From contig JBDOMT010000365.1 of the NCBI GenBank assembly GCA_039831705.1, positions 1 to 64,000 on the forward strand: a DNA stretch of 64,000 nucleotides, written 5' to 3'. The position numbers and the translations under genes are program-made. Source of the DNA: JAJRWS01 sp039831705. Lineage in GTDB: Bacteria > Planctomycetota > Planctomycetia > Pirellulales > Lacipirellulaceae. The notes under the pieces are model-generated. The model was not told where the DNA came from, searched no databases, and saw only the letters and a list, made by a program, of their open reading frames with translations. Shown here piece by piece: positions 33,948 through 44,002 of the stretch. Within the stretch, counting starts at the first letter, position 1; every line of letters begins with the position of its first letter.

Positions 33948-35225
33948 ATGCGGTTGCGTCACCTTGGTTCTGTTATTCTAATGCTCCTTATCCTGGGATC
34001 TGTGGCTGATCCGATGCTCGCTTTCGCAGATGCTTCTGCAGAAAACTGGCCTGGTTGGCGTGGTCCAACCGCTGACAACCACGCACCTGTCACGAGTGTG
34101 ATTCCCTTGCACTGGAGTGAGTCGGAACAGGTTCTCTGGAAAACACCTCTGCCAGGACGGGGCCACTCATCTCCGATTGTGATGGGTAACCGTATTTATC
34201 TTTCCACCGCAGATATTAAACAAAAAACCCAATCGGTGCTTGCCCTCGATCGTCAAACGGGCCAGTTGCTTAAACAGGTAGTCGTTCATCGAGGACCATT
34301 GCCTAGTAAAATTCATAAGAAAAACACGCATGCTACGCCTACTTTAGCATGTGATGGGAAGCGACTATTCTCAGTGTTTCATCATGACGATGCCATTTGG
34401 GCGAGTGCCATGGATTTGGATTGTCAGCTGATTTGGCAACAACGTGTCGCAGAATTTTTGCCCGACATGTATAAGTTCGGTTACGGTGCTTCCCCGCTCC
34501 TGCACGCTGGCCTGCTGGTAGTCACGTCAGAATATGATGGGTCCGATAGTGGAATCTACGCACTCGATGCCACCAATGGCGAACTCCGCTGGAAAGTTGA
34601 CAGACCACATACGTTGAGCTTTTCTTCACCCATCGTTACCAATCAGCAGGGGATCGAACAGTTGCTGATCAGTGGCTATGCAAAAATTGTCTCCTTGAAT
34701 CCACAGTCGGGGCAACCCAATTGGTCTGTTCCAGCAACAACGCTTGCCACATGTGGCACGGTGGTTTGGGATAACGACTATGTTTTTGCCAGTGGTGGCT
34801 TTCCGGTTCCGGGCACCTTTGCGGTCCATGTGTCCGACCATCCTCAGGTTGTCTGGAGTAAACCTGTAAAATGTTATGAACAATCGCTACTCACGGTCCA
34901 AGGCTACGTGTATGCAATTTCAGACCGTGGTGTTGCCTACTGTTGGCGTGCGAGCGATGGAGAGCAAATGTGGAAAAATCGGTTGGGAGGAAAGTACAGT
35001 TCCTCGCCTCTGTTGATTGGGGACCAAATTCATGTGAGCAACGAGTCGGGGACCACCTATGTATTCCGAACCAATCCTGCCACCTTCGAGTTGCTGGCAG
35101 AGAATCAATTGGGGGATGAAATTTTTGCCACACCGGCCGTTGTAAGCAATTCGCTCTACATGCGTTATGCCCGCCACGATGGTGAACAGCGACAAGAGTA
35201 TCTGATATGCATTGGGGAGCAGTGA
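33948..35225 (+). CDS. Secreted PQQ-like beta-propeller protein
   Basis: About 425 residues. The start at 33948 is preceded by CTGGAG (spacing 7) and begins a signal peptide (GSVILMLLILGSVADPML). The mature protein opens with NWPGWRGPTADNHAP, typical of planctomycete outer-wall propellers, followed by propeller blades such as WKTPLPGRGHSSPIV, GELRWKVDRPH and QPNWSVPATTL. No quinoprotein catalytic residues were recognised, so a structural or binding role is likely. Periplasmic. Confidence 0.88.
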   Translation: MRLRHLGSVILMLLILGSVADPMLAFADASAENWPGWRGPTADNHAPVTSVIPLHWSESEQVLWKTPLPGRGHSSPIVMGNRIYLSTADIKQKTQSVLALDRQTGQLLKQVVVHRGPLPSKIHKKNTHATPTLACDGKRLFSVFHHDDAIWASAMDLDCQLIWQQRVAEFLPDMYKFGYGASPLLHAGLLVVTSEYDGSDSGIYALDATNGELRWKVDRPHTLSFSSPIVTNQQGIEQLLISGYAKIVSLNPQSGQPNWSVPATTLATCGTVVWDNDYVFASGGFPVPGTFAVHVSDHPQVVWSKPVKCYEQSLLTVQGYVYAISDRGVAYCWRASDGEQMWKNRLGGKYSSSPLLIGDQIHVSNESGTTYVFRTNPATFELLAENQLGDEIFATPAVVSNSLYMRYARHDGEQRQEYLICIGEQ

Positions 35226-35234
35226 AGCTTTTGT

Positions 35235-35577
35235 TCACTCTCTTGGATAAGCTACTTCAAAATTCTTGATAAATAATTTTCTGGCAATGAGCCGGTCAAG
35301 TGGGTGACGGTTCCAAAGGCAGGCGACCATGGGCTTCAGTTCCTGTCCCAAACGGCGTTTGGTTTCGTTGTTGAGTGGCCCCATCGTAAGTCGCTGGTAG
35401 CCGTTTTTGATGGCGTGTTCAATGGCCGCATAAATCAAATTGTGATAGGCTTGTACTTGATACGAGTGTTGGTAATCCAACCCGCCGTGGCATCCTGTTG
35501 CCCATGGACCTGGCCGCATTCCTGCAAACGGGCCGAAAATTTACCGAGCATCTCGGCATGAAGAGTATCGATCCATT
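35235..35577 (-). pseudogene. 5'-truncated GNAT-like acetyltransferase remnant
   Basis: The minus strand encodes a C-terminal acetyltransferase-like piece (GGLDYQHSYQVQAYHNLIYA, then MGPLNNETKRRLGQELKP). Upstream the frame is closed by a stop (TAA just before IFGPFAG), and readable sequence continues briefly in another frame (QWIDTLHAEMLGKFSARLQE), implying a frameshift. The N-terminal portion is absent: beyond about 35577 the DNA belongs to a desaturase fragment on the other strand. Confidence 0.55.
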
Positions 35578-35980
35578 GTTAGGTACGCGAACCGTAGTAC
35601 CAAGTGCCACGCTCATGAAGGTTTGTTCTTATTTCAATTTTGATATTTTCGTGCATGGTCCCCATCACCGACATCCCCGCCTAACTCACGGTACTTTAGA
35701 AACGAAAATGCACGAATATGGTAGCGAACAGCCAGACATGGCGTATCCTGTCTACTGGAAAACGGTGCGCGACATGCTTCCCTCAATGCTGATCAACCCG
35801 GCCTGTGGCACGCTGGCTGGAATGGCTATGGGTCAGCCCTCTTCTGCGGGTTTGGCTTCTGCTGACTTGGTTATTGGTGACATAAGGCTGCCACAGGTTC
35901 AGGTGCAGGAATTTGTCGAAGACGTGGTGGTAGAAGTGATTGAAGCTCGGTCAAATTCTCAAAAATTGAGTGAACAATAA
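35578..35980 (+). pseudogene. 5'-truncated fatty-acid-desaturase-like remnant
   Basis: From about GTRTVVPSATLMKVCSYFNF the plus strand matches the C-terminal part of a membrane desaturase, with the His box FVHGPHHRHPRLTH and the tail YPVYWKTVRDMLPSMLINPA. The other His boxes and the membrane helices that precede them are missing. Codons upstream to 35498 are antisense to the acetyltransferase remnant. It cannot be a working enzyme as it stands. Confidence 0.55.
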
Positions 35981-36356
35981 ACCAACAACGATTAACGCCA
36001 AACTCGATGCTTCCGGGATGGCGGTTGATGCAGTCGTTAAGGTGGGGAATCCATAATTGGCTTCCCATTTCGCTAATGCCAGAGAGCTTACAACTGGGCC
36101 ACGATGCCATAGAAGAAAATCTAACCCATCGATATGGTTGCCGTAGACTCACTCGCTGGCGCTTCGTGCTAGCATTCTAAAACCAGCATCCTTAACAGCG
36201 TTCCTGCTATGGGATAGGTTCTAAGACTCTCCCCTTCAGGCGTTACGAAGATCCTTCAGTCGCCTAGTGACACATCCTCTATCGAGGTCATTTTCAAATG
36301 TTTTGCTACGAGGAATTGTTAAAACCGGATCGTAGTTTATCGGTCGAACTAAGTGT
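35981..36356. other. Intergenic, nothing recognised
   Basis: 376 bp between the desaturase remnant and the 3' end of a minus-strand sulfatase. No supported open reading frame, hairpin terminator or repeat was identified. It may be the decayed remains of further deleted genes. Confidence 0.4.
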
Positions 36357-38228
36357 CTAATTACTATCCGATATTCTGGTGAACATCAGCAGGCGGAAAT
36401 CCATCACTTGTGTTCCTGGGATATCCAAGGCTCTCAAGCTTAATTCACCTTTGCCTTGCGGCAACTGTACGGTCCCCAGTTTTAACGGCTTGAAATCTTT
36501 AACGTACGACTCGGCTCTTGGCACTCGGTCGTATTGTTGGCCTTGCAAAGGTGGGTTGTGGCCTTCTTGGATTTGGCCACGTAGTCGACTGCCTTGAAAA
36601 CTCAGTTCGAAAGTCGATCCCGCATCGACTTGAGGGCAGGTGTAGTAAAGTTCCACCTCGTACTCTCCGCCCACACCCACTTCGACGTTCCAGGTAATAC
36701 GATCTTCGAGGCTGGTCCAATTGGTAAAGTATGAACAGTTCGGATGTCGGCATGAACGTTGAATATCGCCAAGGCCGATACCATCGCGGGCGGGCAATTG
36801 TGTCATCCGACAATCCGGATGACCGATGATAAAAGGTCGTTTTTCTCTGTCTCGTTGGGGGAATAACTCTTTCTTCCAACGTTCAACGGATTGTTGCAGC
36901 TGTGCAGCCTGCTTCGGTTGCTGTTGGGAAATGTCCACATGTTGTCCCGGATCACTCTGCATATCGTAAAGCTTGCCCTGGTGATCGAGTCGGTATTGCT
37001 GTGTGCGAACGCTCACCCGGCCGGCCCAGTGGGAGAAGATCTTTCGATTGTCAGCGATTTGATCGTGATTCGATCGGGTTGATGACTGAGGCGAATCGAC
37101 GAGGTTCCCTTTCAGGCTCACGCCGTCCAGTGGCTTGGTGGAAGTCACTTCGATTTCTGCCAGATCGGCCAAGGTGGGCAACAAATCGATGGCTGCGGCA
37201 ATAGGATCGATCCTTTTACCCGCTTCAATGTATTTCGGCCAGCGTATCAGTAAGGGCGAACGGACACCCCCCTCGTCAGTGGATCCTTTGCGTCCTTTCA
37301 TGCCACCATTCCAGCGATAGCCATTGGGGCCGTTGTCGCAAAAATAGACCACAATGGTATTTTCGGCGATTTTCAACGCATCGAGTTGGTTGAGCAGACG
37401 GCCTACGTTCCAATCAATATTCTCGCACATCGCCAAGGCGGCGCGGGTATGGGGCACTCTCTCACGTTTTGGATCCCTATGCCGCATGGCGAGTTCCTTG
37501 TCAGCAAACTTATGCCACCATCGATCGGGGACTTGCATCGGTGAATGCGGTGTGTTGTAGGCAAGGTAGGCGAAAAACGGTCGGTCCCGGTTGCGCTCGA
37601 TAAAGTCCATGGTTCGATTGGTAAAATCATCCGTAGCGTATCCAGTTCCGCGCACGATCTGACCGTTGTGCTCCAGCATCGGGCTAAAATAGTTGCCCCA
37701 ATGGCCTGAGCAGAAACCATAGAACTCTTCAAAGCCGCGTCCATTGGGATGATAAGGATACTGCATGCCATTGTGCCATTTACCAAAAGTTGCAGTAGCG
37801 TAACCGGCCGCCTTGAACGTATCGGCAATCGTCGATTCGTCCAGATCGAGTCGCTCGCCACCGGTGGAAGTGCTGGTAACCCCGCCACGCAGATGATATC
37901 GGCCTGTCAGGAATTCCGCTCGAGTGGGTGAGCACACCGCGCAGACATAAAAACGATTGAAGCTGGCTCCAGCCTGAGCCAGCGAGTCGACATTCGGGGT
38001 ACTCAGGTTTCTGTTTCCATTCAAACTCAAATCGCCCCAACCTTGATCGTCCGCAAGAATGACCAGAACATTGGGCGGAAGATTCCGACTCTGGGCCAGC
38101 ACTGGGTACGAAGCCAGCAAAACAGCCAAAAGGATCACCCCTCTTATTCCAGTCGCCCTTCTTGTCACAGTCGTTACGAAAAATGCGCACGTATGGTTGA
38201 GGTAGAAAAGATTATTGCAGCAGGCCAT
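36357..38228 (-). CDS. Formylglycine-dependent sulfatase with C-terminal beta domain
   Basis: Arylsulfatase-type enzyme. The alkaline-phosphatase fold begins PPNVLVILADDQGWGDLSLN, and the formylglycine motif CSPTRAEFLTGR has the Cys converted by FGE. FGKWHNG and FCDNGPNGYRWNG supply further metal and substrate contacts. The C-terminal 130 residues (DRITWNVEVGVGGEYEVELY onward) look like a carbohydrate-binding or jelly-roll addition. A signal sequence (GVILLAVLLASYPVLAQS) implies export. The Met at 38228 is favoured; an in-frame ATG at 38318 adds 30 residues. Likely desulfates polysaccharides. Confidence 0.9.
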   Translation of the reverse strand: MACCNNLFYLNHTCAFFVTTVTRRATGIRGVILLAVLLASYPVLAQSRNLPPNVLVILADDQGWGDLSLNGNRNLSTPNVDSLAQAGASFNRFYVCAVCSPTRAEFLTGRYHLRGGVTSTSTGGERLDLDESTIADTFKAAGYATATFGKWHNGMQYPYHPNGRGFEEFYGFCSGHWGNYFSPMLEHNGQIVRGTGYATDDFTNRTMDFIERNRDRPFFAYLAYNTPHSPMQVPDRWWHKFADKELAMRHRDPKRERVPHTRAALAMCENIDWNVGRLLNQLDALKIAENTIVVYFCDNGPNGYRWNGGMKGRKGSTDEGGVRSPLLIRWPKYIEAGKRIDPIAAAIDLLPTLADLAEIEVTSTKPLDGVSLKGNLVDSPQSSTRSNHDQIADNRKIFSHWAGRVSVRTQQYRLDHQGKLYDMQSDPGQHVDISQQQPKQAAQLQQSVERWKKELFPQRDREKRPFIIGHPDCRMTQLPARDGIGLGDIQRSCRHPNCSYFTNWTSLEDRITWNVEVGVGGEYEVELYYTCPQVDAGSTFELSFQGSRLRGQIQEGHNPPLQGQQYDRVPRAESYVKDFKPLKLGTVQLPQGKGELSLRALDIPGTQVMDFRLLMFTRISDSN

Positions 38229-38509
38229 TCGCAGCTCGAGGATCTCGCAAGATCGTAATTGTGAATGGGAGTCTCCTCTTAAAAACCAATGCCAAGGACT
38301 ATCCATAAAGTTACTCAATAAGAAAATTAGAATTAAATTGCACCAATGTTCAGAGTTTATGCGCGATAGTCATGTCAATTAGATAGAAATCATACAAGAT
38401 CACACTTAAATCCAGAGAAAACACGGACCACTTCGTTGCTTCCCGTCATCCTGAGGAGAGGGCCCCGAAATTTGTATTGGTCTACGATTGAAGAATCTCT
38501 TGGTTGATG

Positions 38510-40119
38510 TTAGTTCTGGTTATTGGTCTGTTGGCCCTTTTGCCCTGCACGGGCTATACCGGAACTTGTGTCCTTGCGGAAATTCAGCCTGGTTGGTTGC
38601 TCATTCACTGGGCGGAGTTGCTTATTGCTGAGTCGATCCACGTTCTTGGCCAGTCGCAACCATTCCGCTTGCATCGCATTCACCCGAGCTGGATACTTTG
38701 CGGCGATATCATGCAGTTCGGTGCGGTCTTGATGCAAATTGTACAGCTCCCACCGTCCCAGCTTGGCTGAGACAAGTTTCCAGGGCCCCTGACGCAGCGC
38801 ACGGTCAGTTCCAAAATGGAAATAAAGAGTTTCATGAGGTGCACGTTTGTTTCCCTGAAAGATGGGCAGCAGCGATTTTCCTTGCAAAGGGTCGATGTGG
38901 CGAGTGCCAATCTGCCTTGGGTACTTGGCGCCAGCTATGTCAATAAACGTTGCCATGAAATCCACCAGATGTCCGATTTGATTGGTGATGGCGCCGTGGG
39001 AAGTCTTTATGCCGGCCGGCCAATGGGCGATTAGCGGCGAGGAAATGCCCCCCTCATGTTGGTTCTGTTTGTACAAACGAAACGGTGTGTTGCCGGCATG
39101 CGCCCAACTGGCATCGTAAGTCCAGTATGATTTTGGATCCCAAGGTTTCAGCTGTCTTCCACGAGTTCGCTCAAACGGACAAGCACCATTGTCCAAGCAG
39201 AAGAGAATTAGCGTATTATCCAGAAGCCTCTCTTTTTCAGGAATTCTATATAACGCCCCACATTCTGATCCAACACATCTACCATCGCTGCAAAAACTTC
39301 CATCCGGTCTGCTTCCCACTGACGTTCTTTCTCACTCAGGCTGTCCCAAGCAGGAATATGCTCTGGTCGGGAGCTCAACTCCCACTTGGAAGGCAATAGC
39401 CCAGACTCGAGTTGTCGCCGGTGGCGTTCCTTGCGCACCTGGTCCCAACCTTCATCGTATAGGCCAGCGTATTTTTTCACCTCTGCTTCGGGAGCTTGTA
39501 GTGGATAATGAGGCGCGTTGTAGGCGCTATAGAGTAAAAATGGCTTATCTTGCCTGGTTGCATGCTCAAGAAACTCGAGACCAAAATCGGTGATCGCATG
39601 TGTTGTGTAAAATGGCCGTCCATTCAATGTTTTCGGAACGTCCCAATTTTCTCCGTTGAGCCGAAATGTGTCGTCGCCGGTGAAAAAGTTGGTGGCACCG
39701 GAGAGGTGTCCCCAGTATTTTTGGAAGCCAAAATCGGTCGGCTGCTGGCTAAGATGCCATTTGCCGACCATGTTGGTGACATATCCCGAAGCACCCAACA
39801 CCTCGGCTATGGTGACGCCCCGACTCAGCTTAGCGCCCCCTGCCTGGTCACAATAAAGGCCTGTTAGCAGCGAAACGCGAGATGAATGACACTTGGCCGT
39901 GTTGTAGAACTGGGTAAAACGCAAACCATGACTTGCCAGATTATCAAGGTTCGGGGTCTTGATCTCGGACCCATAGCAGCCAAGGTCAGCAAAACCAAGA
40001 TCGTCGGCCATAATCAGGATGATATTAGGTCGATCATCGGCCGCAGCTGTGGCTTTGCGGTGAGCTATGGTAAAAGAGCACGAGCATAGTATCGCCACGA
40101 AAAAGAGTTGTTTGTTCAT
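38510..40119 (-). pseudogene. Sulfatase interrupted by a single-base frameshift
   Basis: The N-terminal part (from ATG 40119, signal FFVAILCSCSFTIA, then PNIILIMADDLGFADLGCYG and formylglycine motif CHSSRVSLLTG) ends prematurely after EFLKKRGFW. The rest of the enzyme (RLLDNTLILFCLDNGACPFE, then GISSPLIAHWPAG and GPWKLVSAKL) lies in another frame down to 38510. Adding one A to the A5 run at 39233-39237 (T5 on the plus strand) restores a continuous reading frame with ERLLDNTLILF, as expected for sulfatases. It is either a real homopolymer frameshift or an assembly error; the gene is otherwise complete. Confidence 0.85.
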
Positions 40120-40506
40120 TTTCTTTCTTTGCTGATGAACGGTGTTGCATCGTTGGAGAAGTCGAAATGGCAGCTGTGATCCAGCCGCATTCGACACCAC
40201 CCTAGCATAATTGATTGTACATGACGCACCAACCATTCTACTTGGTGTTGGCTGACAACATCCGAGAACATGGCTCATTTTGGGTCAAGCAGCTTGAAGA
40301 CGTTGTGCCGCATGTCCTCTCAAGAATCCATTAACCATTTCGTTGTCAGTTTTATAAGAAGCCCACCCGCCCATCCACTGTTGTCGCCGGAGGAGCCTTG
40401 GGAAGATCCCACGATGAATTACCTAAGCGACGTATTCCGGCATTCAATACGAGAAACGAGTGACTCGACTAGACACGCGAGCCAAGGCCTGGCCCATGTC
40501 GCAAGT

Positions 40507-41529
40507 CTATTTCTTCAACGGCATGATTGGGCTGTCCCAACCGGCGAGGTCTGCGGGCCTGGTGCCACTTTTGCGTTGGCCCCGGCCGTGTCGCCAGGTG
40601 GCGTGATAGGGCCCGACGAATTCAACATTCATGTCCGCAGCAATCTTCCCTTCTAGACCAACGGCCCAGAAGCAGGCATTGATCAGCATCCGCCGAAAGT
40701 CGGTGCTTTCCAGATCGTTGGAGGCGCCGTAGGTACTCGTGAATACGCGGCACTTCTTGCCGTCCTTGCCGTTGTAACTACGCGTCCAGGCAGCGGGAAC
40801 CGGGGGCATCGAGGCAATGGCAGGTGCATCGGGCCTCATCGCCGCAATCGGTTGGGCCATGGCCAGCACCTCGGAGGGCTTGAGTGGGTCGGCTTTGTAA
40901 CCACCACATTGAACCCACATCGTTTTACCCACGCCCCTAAGGATAGGGTGGTCTTTCTTTCCTGGAACCACATTGATGCGCGTACTGGTTTTGTGGTTGC
41001 CGCCGTAGTGGCCGGCCCATTTTTCACCAAGCACTTGTCTGCCCCATCCACCCTTGTAGTCGGTGCCACTGAATCCATTGTTGTATTTTTCCCACTTATG
41101 ACCCTTAGGGATTTTGTTGAAACCGTGTGTTGCCGTTCGCAGGCCCAACACGGGACCGGCGCGATCCATGTAATCCACAAAGTGCTGCATCTGTTCTTCG
41201 GGCCAGTTTTGGAAGCGGGTGAATACGACCATTAAGTCTGCCGTCTTGAGCGATTCAATCCCGGGGACGTTGTTGGCTCCAGGTTTGATGACGCCTTTGT
41301 CGTCGACGCCGAAAACAACCGTGCACTTAAACCCGTGGTGTTTGGCAAGGATTCGGGCCAATGCCGGGAGCGTTTCTTCCGACCGATACTCATGATCGCT
41401 GGCGATGAAAACGATGTGCTTGCCCTTGCCTGGACCCTTATCGCCTTGGTAGATCACCGGCGCTGCGATAACATGGGATACGGTGGACATTACCAGGAGA
41501 AGAAACAGAGGATTTCTGGTGTGCAACAT
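40507..41529 (-). CDS. ThuA-like domain protein, secreted
   Basis: 340 residues with a signal peptide (LLLVMSTVSHVIAAP) and a ThuA fold related to class I amidotransferase-like proteins: HIVFIASDHEYRSEETLP, DLMVVFTRFQNWPEEQM and GLRTATHGFN. ThuA proteins act in trehalose-type sugar handling, but secreted planctomycete members have no proven reaction. It lies near two sulfatases, suggesting a shared role in polysaccharide use. It follows the other minus-strand genes but with a 390-bp gap. Confidence 0.85.
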   Translation of the reverse strand: MLHTRNPLFLLLVMSTVSHVIAAPVIYQGDKGPGKGKHIVFIASDHEYRSEETLPALARILAKHHGFKCTVVFGVDDKGVIKPGANNVPGIESLKTADLMVVFTRFQNWPEEQMQHFVDYMDRAGPVLGLRTATHGFNKIPKGHKWEKYNNGFSGTDYKGGWGRQVLGEKWAGHYGGNHKTSTRINVVPGKKDHPILRGVGKTMWVQCGGYKADPLKPSEVLAMAQPIAAMRPDAPAIASMPPVPAAWTRSYNGKDGKKCRVFTSTYGASNDLESTDFRRMLINACFWAVGLEGKIAADMNVEFVGPYHATWRHGRGQRKSGTRPADLAGWDSPIMPLKK

Positions 41530-42304
41530 TGGATCTTATCTCATGGGATTCGGTTGGGACAACTTTAATGATCCGCTGTTCCACCCGCAACCCCATCGAA
41601 CACCTGAGTCATACCGATCTGTACCTGAGCGGCACTCGAATTAGCATGGGCCACCGCCTAGTCACCTCGCCACTACCGGCCGAGATCCACTGAAAACATC
41701 GTTCAGCTATCCTACGAGTACCCGCGTTGGGAAGATATTCGCCGTCTTGGTTCTCAGCCCACGCCAACACGGGATTACCGGCAACGATCCCAGACCACCT
41801 AACCCGCATATTTCACCCGTTTCTGCTACGGCGTCCCAAGTCCTTCCGTGGCTGCGTTATGTTTCGGCTTGCGATCCTCAACGTGTAAAAAACACGATTG
41901 CGGTCGCAAACCTCACATGCCTTGCCACGAAAGGACTTAAGCCACCTCGTGACGAAACGGATGAAATATCCGGGCTAAGCCGATGTCTTTCGCCGCAAGG
42001 CAACGCGATCCTGCCTACCAGAGGTTATGCATCAAAATGGATGATCCTATCGCGATTTTTTCGACCTTGCCAAAACTCCTGGCGAAGCAAGGCTACCTCT
42101 CACATCAGTCCGATGTGGCATCGGGTTTGCACAGAGAGTATAGGGCAATGACGAATGGTTGGCCACTTTAGGCTTCCCATTTGTCTGCGTCGCGCCGACT
42201 GTTTGCTGACCGTGCGACGACGCACATCGGCGTGCGGTAATAGAACGCTGGCGGCGTAACCGGCCCCTGCCAAATGAAGCCAAAATTGCAACAAAGGACT
42301 ACCG
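41530..42304. other. Intergenic region with long palindrome
   Basis: 775 bp between ThuA (-) and fbp (+). It contains the 172-bp palindrome at 41803-41974. Otherwise there is no supported coding sequence, though several short reading frames occur by chance. Confidence 0.6.
41803..41974. repeat. 172-bp imperfect palindrome, MITE-like
   Basis: Terminal arms 41803-41823 (CCCGCATATTTCACCCGTTTC) and 41954-41974 pair at 19 of 21 positions. Inner arms 41838-41852 (AAGTCCTTCCGTGGC) and 41924-41938 pair at 14 of 15. The apex CGTGT-AAAAA-ACACG is at 41882-41896. All three share one centre near 41889, so the whole unit folds into one long hairpin. The ends resemble those of the 29.0-kb element. Confidence 0.85.
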
Positions 42305-43339
42305 ATGAGACAACAGACTCTCGACACGAACGATCCAGCCATCATGACCGTGGAACAACATATCCTCAGTGAGCAACGTAAGCACTCACCCGATGCAACC
42401 GGCAGCTTTTCCTGGTTGCTTTCCGGCATTACGCTGGCGACGAAAATGACCGAATCCAGAGTACGACGGGCTGGTCTTCTCAATGTGAATGGAGCGACTG
42501 GGAGCACCAATATTCAGGGAGAGGAGCAACAAAAGCTAGACGTTTATGCAGATCAAGCACTCATTCATTGTCTGGGAATTCGTGAAAATGTGGCGATCAT
42601 TGCTTCAGAAGAAAACGATGAGGCAATCACTTTCGACGGGCGTTCCGGGCATGGCAAGTATGTTGTTCTGTTTGACCCGTTGGATGGTTCATCCAACATC
42701 GATGTCAACGTTAGCGTAGGTACGATATTTTCTATATTAAACCTGCCCGAAGGAATGACCGAACAAGATGACCCTAGCAACGCCGTCCTGCAACCAGGAG
42801 TAAAGCAATTAGCGGCCGGTTATGTGGTCTATGGCTCATCCACAATTATGGTCTATACGACAGGTCATGGAGTCCACGGTTTTACCCTGGATCCAGCCAT
42901 TGGTGCCTACGTTCTCAGCCACGAAAATATTCGCATGCCCGACTGTGGAAGCTACTACTCTTGCAACGACGCCTATTGGGATACGTTTCCGCAATCGTAC
43001 CGCGATTTTTTAACCCATCTTCGCCACGGTACCTCGAGACGACATTATTCCCTGAGATACATTGGTTCTCTGGTGGCTGATTTTCATCGCACATTGCTCA
43101 AGGGTGGTATCTTTCTCTATCCACCGACCGACAAGAACCCACAGGGTAAATTGCGATTACTTTATGAAGCAAATCCAGTAGCATTTATCGCCGAACAGGC
43201 CGGTGGGGTCGCAACCAACGGGATCCGTTCGGTTCTGGATGTCGAGCCCACCCACATTCATCAGCGGACTCCCCTGGTGGTTGGCAGCAAGGCCGAAATG
43301 CACGAACTGGAAGGTTTTCTACAAGCCGCTGTGTTTTAA
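42305..43339 (+). CDS. fbp: Class I fructose-1,6-bisphosphatase
   Basis: Hydrolyses fructose-1,6-bisphosphate to fructose-6-phosphate in gluconeogenesis. 344 residues, usual for class I. Metal and substrate motifs are ASEENDEAITF, VLFDPLDGSSNIDVN and the substrate loop SLRYIGSLVADFHRTLLKGG. No regulatory extension is visible. The start follows AACAAAGGACTACCG, giving a plausible AAAGGA ribosome binding site. Confidence 0.95.
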   Translation: MRQQTLDTNDPAIMTVEQHILSEQRKHSPDATGSFSWLLSGITLATKMTESRVRRAGLLNVNGATGSTNIQGEEQQKLDVYADQALIHCLGIRENVAIIASEENDEAITFDGRSGHGKYVVLFDPLDGSSNIDVNVSVGTIFSILNLPEGMTEQDDPSNAVLQPGVKQLAAGYVVYGSSTIMVYTTGHGVHGFTLDPAIGAYVLSHENIRMPDCGSYYSCNDAYWDTFPQSYRDFLTHLRHGTSRRHYSLRYIGSLVADFHRTLLKGGIFLYPPTDKNPQGKLRLLYEANPVAFIAEQAGGVATNGIRSVLDVEPTHIHQRTPLVVGSKAEMHELEGFLQAAVF

Positions 43340-43369
43340 AGAAGGTGTAGAATGAAAAACCTATGGTCG

Positions 43370-43505
43370 CTTTTCGCTCCGCGAAAAGTATTGCTAGGGC
43401 ATCCAGATCCATTCGCGGAGTGAATGGTCGACCAAGGAGTGGCCTGTCCCCTGAGTGAGCTAGAAGACTTCTGTCCGAAAACAACCTACCGTCATCAGAC
43501 GGTAG
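43370..43505. repeat. Three successive perfect or near-perfect hairpins
   Basis: CTTTTCGC (43370-43377) pairs with GCGAAAAG (43381-43388). CCATTCGC near 43407 pairs with GTGAATGG across a GGA loop. CTACCGTC (43486-43493) pairs with GACGGTAG (43498-43505). The first two hairpins are also mutually complementary. Located between fbp (+) and a convergent gene (-), they may end transcription in both directions, though none has a clear T-run. Confidence 0.6.
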
Positions 43506-43651
43506 ACGCTCATTAGATTCTGGCACAGGATTGCGCAAATGCAAAAAAACCCGATACCAATTCACTGCGACTGGTAATTCTTACCAGCCGCAGCGTGATC
43601 AGTTACCGGGCGCTCGCACGCAATTCCTCCACCAACAACGGCATGTCCAAC

Positions 43652-44002
43652 TCAGTCGCGGACGATCGTTCTGCCGTGCATGGTAATCACTACGTCAATC
43701 GAATGACCGCAACATGGCCAAGTGTAAGTGACAATCTTACGACCAAAGATTCCTGGACGGCAGGAAACGCATGGGTCTTCCGTGCAGCAGGCTGGCAGGC
43801 AGACGCACACTTTATAGGTGCAACAGGTGCATGGATCCTGAACACACAGTTCGGTCATGACTGGAGGTGGCGGACAACATGGCTGACAGCAGGGATCAAG
43901 ACAGCGACGGCCTCGTGCGGCCGCATCAGTTCCCATGGTGGTCAGCAGCCCACAGGCTACCACCATCGTGGCCAAAGCAATTTTTGTGTTGAAGCGGAAC
44001 AT
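43652..44002 (-). CDS. Small secreted cysteine-rich protein
   Basis: 116 residues. A signal peptide (IALATMVVACGLLTTMGTDA) is followed by about 20 Cys in CC and CxC/CxxC clusters such as CLDPCCQPCC, CTCCTYKVC and CLPACCTEDPC. No known domain is recognised; clustered Cys suggests metal binding or disulfide cross-linking in the cell envelope, as in other planctomycete Cys-rich wall proteins. A ribosome binding site AAAGGATG lies 9-10 bases upstream. A longer plus-strand frame overlaps it but lacks such features. Confidence 0.75.
   Translation of the reverse strand: MFRFNTKIALATMVVACGLLTTMGTDAAARGRRCLDPCCQPCCPPPPVMTELCVQDPCTCCTYKVCVCLPACCTEDPCVSCRPGIFGRKIVTYTWPCCGHSIDVVITMHGRTIVRD

Noticed and set aside
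40270..40656. Plus-strand 128-codon reading frame
   Set aside because: Half overlaps the well-supported ThuA gene on the other strand, and it shows no recognisable motif.
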